Source: Saccoglossus kowalevskii (Eukaryota; Hemichordata; Enteropneusta; Harrimaniidae). From it: DNA of 11,907 bases. The translations under genes were made by a program, and so were the position numbers. Where the stretch lies: the NCBI RefSeq assembly GCF_000003605.2, contig NW_003135986.1:1-11907 (forward strand), given 5' to 3'. This document shows, piece after piece, positions 9,072 through 11,907 of the stretch. Numbering within the stretch: position 1 is the first letter of the stretch; every line of letters begins with the position of its first letter. Below the pieces are notes generated by a model. It was given only the letters and a program-made list of their open reading frames with translations, was not told the origin of the DNA and ran no database searches.

Positions 9072-9957
9072 GTTCCACTGGTGGTTCGACAACGACAGAT
9101 GGCTTGGAATTATTGGTAATAAAAGATGACAATCAATTATATCAAGCAGATTTTCAATTTCAATCAATGGTTGGCCCATTAAATCCTGATGTACCCTTGA
9201 TAGATGTTGATATGTCTCCGAATGGGTGGCTAATTGGTGTAACAGATACTTATGAATTAGTACATTTGGAATCGTTAGCAAGTGGAGTATGGTCAAGTCC
9301 TGTTTCAGGAAGTGCTAGTGTCATCAGTATATGTGTAGTTTCACCGAGTGGCGAAATATTTGGAATAACTGCAAATAACGAATTGAAAGTGAGAGAAGAT
9401 ATCCAATCATCATGGACAATTGTGGTGAATGGGTATGAGGAACAGGTTAGAAAAATAGCATTTAGAAACGGTATATTGGGACTTACACCAAACACTCTTT
9501 TCTTCCTTGACCAGTCTGGTGTATGGATGGATACTGGGGTTGATTTTGCTGGCAATGTAATTGACGACATAACTTTCGTGGACAGAGATGGAATCTTTCC
9601 ATTACCGGCGAATAGTGGATTTTTAGCCATTTGTTATACTGGAGTAAGTGAATCACAAGCTATTGGAGGAAATACTGAAGAAGGTGGAGATAGCGGTGGA
9701 AGCGAAGGTGTAGTATTATTATTGCATTGTTGTGTTTGTTATTTGGCAACTGTAATTTATTTTTCGAAAGATAGTACAAGAACATATTGCAAGGATGAAA
9801 TCACTAACGATATAATAAAGTATGTTGATTAACATTGATATTGAGTGCATGTTGTATACATTTGAGGAGAGTAAACAGTAGGACGATTTGATACCGAATT
9901 CACTATAGACAGGAAAAGAGGTCCAAATAGGCGAAAGATATTTCGCAATAACGTAAC
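7463..9957 (+). repeat. Array unit 4
   Basis: This is a complete unit of 2495 bp. Its left segment resembles units 2 and 5, while its middle and right segments carry variants of unit 3, such as GATAATGTTA at 8245 and GTTGTATAC after the exon. It therefore looks like a mosaic of neighbouring types, as expected if exchange among units is continuing. Confidence 0.95.
9072..9707 (+). CDS. Exon copy 4: tectonin-like beta-propeller domain
   Basis: The encoded 212-residue domain is identical to that of copy 2, although the two lie 5 kb apart. The block is again 636 bp, bounded by TTAG at 9071 and by the candidate donor at 9708, in phase 1 on both sides. The longer open frame runs from 8966 to 9832. 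Separated by a spacer of 1859 bp from copy 3 and 1858 bp from copy 5, it fits a regular exon-intron repeat. Whether its transcript joins the neighbouring copies or ends in its own 3' tail cannot be decided without RNA data. Confidence 0.75.
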
Positions 9958-11565
9958 TTTGCTGACTATTTGTAGATGTATATGTATTTGTGAAAACAAT
10001 AAAATATTCGATACAAATTTGTTATTATCAGATTACGTAGCTTTCAGCTTTTAAAACGATTTATTGTATATAATACTTCAATGCAGCAACACATTCACAC
10101 ATTACGGACTAAATATCACATGCACACATTATTTACATTGTCATCATAGGGTTACACAAACAATAACTATATTGATATGTATTTACTAACATACTAGCCT
10201 GTGCGGAAATGTAGTATGGCTAAGGTGCTCACGTATTTGCGTTCGGTAAATATAATACATTGTCGTTAATTATCATTACTATTAGCATAGGCTTCTTCGA
10301 TCATTGTTATCTAAAATGTTGTAAACAAGAAAAAAATAATCTAATGCTAAACCAACCAGTAAACACATCCTGGTCTACAATGCTCTATTTTCACATTTTT
10401 CATTACCGATACTTATTCATTTGTGCCTATGTATGTGACATCTTTTTCTCAAAACAAACAAATATTACAATATGACACAATTTTGAACTGATTTGTCATC
10501 CGTGGTACAATTATCGTCTGCTTATGATAGGTATTCCTTTGTTTGGTTATAACCGTATATTCTGCACACACTTCTACAGCAGATGAGTAAATGTGTTTAA
10601 AATAAACTTTAATTGGTTTATTCGGAAATAAATTTATTAACCGATTGTGAATGGAGATTCAAGATATGATTTTTATTAGATAATTTGTCTGTATCATGTA
10701 ACACATGTCTCCATAATTGACAGCTGGCTCGTGTAAACAAATAATCTTATATTGGTAATATGTGAGACAGCTACATTTTCAAAGCACTGTCTGGAGAAGT
10801 TGATTTAACCAAACTAACCTGTTCGAAAAAGACACAGAACAGCGAAGAAACAAAGAAGCATATTTATCGAATTCAACTCAGGCATGGACACTGATAATGC
10901 ATAGAGACTAGCATACAACAACATTTGCTTAATAAATTCTTAGGAAATGCTTTTAGTTAGACACAAAAACAGTCATTAAAGTCCCATGTTGCAATGGGAT
11001 AGTCAAATATCCATTGACGCACTTCAATGTCATTACAACACAAGGCCATTAATTTATATGTAATTTAAGACCATGGAGTAGCTAACACACAATTAAATCA
11101 AATTTAATTTAACAGCCGGATTTGAAATAAAAATAGCCAAAACCAACAACGTAAGTGAAAACGTTACATTTGCTGGAAATCTAAAATACTCTATGTTATT
11201 AAACATATTCACATAGCCGTAAACTGATTAAAACACATAAAAATGTCAACAACCAAAAGAAATTGCTAGTCCAAATTTATTAAAATTATGTTATTAGTGT
11301 TTTAATATCCGATACAAGATAGTTGATAACTGTTTTTTAGGTGTGCAATAACCAATTTTCTCTCACGGACGTAATATATATCGCTTCATCAGCAGTATAT
11401 GTCAATGTACATAATTATCTGGTAAAATTGGTAATATAGTAGTCAAGAATTTATATTATATGTCACGCGTTTTAGCTGAAAAACAAATTATTTACTTATG
11501 TGTTTCATTTTGGTTTTATGGAGTCATTCATATAGATTGTTTCTTGAATATTCATTCCATATTAG
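9708..11565. other. Non-coding spacer / probable intron between exon copies 4 and 5 (1858 bp)
   Basis: This spacer has the common layout, with the core at 10564-11365. A 71-codon frame at 10260-10475 opens only here. It needs a TTG start and depends on one fewer T in a T-run near 10397, so it is not a conserved gene. No RNA gene, transposon or promoter could be supported. Confidence 0.7.
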
Positions 11566-11907
11566 GTTCCACTGGTGGTTCGACAACGACAGATGGCTTG
11601 GAATTATTGGTAATAAAAGATGACAATCAATTATATCAAGCAGATTTTCAATTTCAATCAATGGTTGGTCCATTAAATCCTGATGTACCCTTGATAGATG
11701 TTGATATGTCTCCGAATGGGTGGCTAATTGGTGTAACAGATACTTATGAATTGGTACATTTGGAATCATTAGCAAGTGGAGTATGGTCAAGTCCTGTTTC
11801 AGGAAGTGCTAGTGTCATCAGTATATGTGTAGTTTCACCGAGTGGCGAAATATTTGGAATACTGCAAATAACGAATTGAAAGTGAGAGAAGATATCCATC
11901 ATCATGG
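9958..11907 (+). repeat. Array unit 5, partial (cut by window end)
   Basis: Only 1950 bp are present; the unit stops inside the exon. It has private spacer changes (AATAAACTTT near 10600, ATTCAACTC near 10870, TTTGCTTAAT near 10924). It also shares several variants with the distant unit 1: CCAAAACCAAC, TTACATTTGC and GGACGT in the spacer, and GGTCCA and GAATTGGTAC in the exon. Two one-base deletions lie within the last 50 bases. Confidence 0.93.
11566..11907 (+). CDS. Exon copy 5, partial, with two one-base deletions near the window end
   Basis: The block starts after TTAG at 11565 and is lost at the window edge, about 54% of the way through. Up to 11859 it differs from copies 2-4 by three changes, all synonymous (Gly GGC to GGT, Leu TTA to TTG, Ser TCG to TCA), which suggests protein-level constraint although the sample is small. 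One A is missing at about 11860 (GGAATACTGC for GGAATAACTGC), which shifts the frame and creates a stop at 11877-11879. Another A is missing at about 11897 (ATCCATC for ATCCAATC). Both lie in the last 50 bases, so poor sequence at a contig end is more likely than a real broken exon. Confidence 0.62.

Larger units (their letters stand above)
1..11907 (+). repeat. Head-to-tail tandem array of ~2.5 kb units (4 complete + 1 partial)
   Basis: The same sequence recurs in direct orientation from one edge of the window to the other. Starts fall at 1, 2465, 4960, 7463 and 9958, marked by the string TTTGCTGACTATTTGTA, giving periods of 2464, 2495, 2503 and 2495 bp. Each unit has about 1.6 kb of non-coding DNA, one 636-bp coding block and about 230 bp of downstream sequence. 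Copies differ by scattered substitutions and short indels, so this is a real array and not one read pasted repeatedly. The unit start used here is arbitrary because neither array end lies in the window. No terminal inverted repeats, target-site duplications or transposon proteins were seen. Confidence 0.97.

Noticed and set aside
10260-10475. Plus-strand 71-codon frame in the spacer of unit 5
   Set aside because: It needs a TTG start and is open only because a T-run near 10397 is one base shorter than in other units. The other four units are out of frame there.
1-11907. Transposon or retroelement array
   Set aside because: No reverse transcriptase, transposase, integrase, terminal inverted repeats or target duplications are visible in any unit, and units abut without a flanking duplication.
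1-11907. Simple satellite DNA, or an rDNA, 5S or histone-type cluster
   Set aside because: Each unit keeps an indel-free 636-bp frame with domain-like protein features. No rRNA or histone sequence is recognisable.

Overview
This window is eukaryotic, AT-rich DNA, most likely from an invertebrate animal. It has one dominant architecture: a head-to-tail tandem array of a unit of about 2.5 kb. There are four complete copies (1-2464, 2465-4959, 4960-7462, 7463-9957) and a fifth (9958-11907) cut by the window end. The array runs off both edges, so its true copy number is unknown. Nothing points to a prokaryote: there is no gene packing or operon structure, and most of each unit is stop-rich non-coding DNA. 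The exact taxon cannot be named from the sequence.

Each unit carries one plus-strand coding block, best bounded as an exon of exactly 636 bp (1601-2236, 4074-4709, 6577-7212, 9072-9707, and 11566 onward, incomplete). A candidate acceptor ending TTAG precedes it and a candidate, weak donor AAG|GTGTAG follows. Both boundaries fall in phase 1, so any copy could be spliced to any other in frame, with a Gly codon rebuilt at each junction. Each block encodes about 212 residues: a Gly/Ser/Thr-rich linker, then four to five beta-propeller-like repeats with tectonin / Hyd_WA-type features (G-x-I/L-x-G-I/V-T ... L ... W), then an acidic Gly/Ser linker. The simplest reading is one gene for a large modular protein built from near-identical propeller-like domains on flexible linkers. 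The main alternative is a tandem family of short one-exon genes of about 288 codons, with a hydrophobic N-terminus and a hydrophobic C-terminal tail.

Between exons lie about 1.84-1.87 kb of non-coding DNA in which I recognise no RNA gene or transposon. The central 800 bp of this spacer (601-1400 and its equivalents) is the most uniform part of the array, more so than the exon when copy 1 is compared with the others. Copies 2-4 encode almost the same protein (one residue differs in copy 3). Copy 5 differs only by synonymous changes up to its damaged end. Copy 1 differs at 30 of 212 residues, mostly in the C-terminal third. Sharp changes in similarity along the units indicate concerted evolution by gene conversion or unequal exchange. 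Two one-base deletions in the last 50 bases are most simply poor contig-end sequence.
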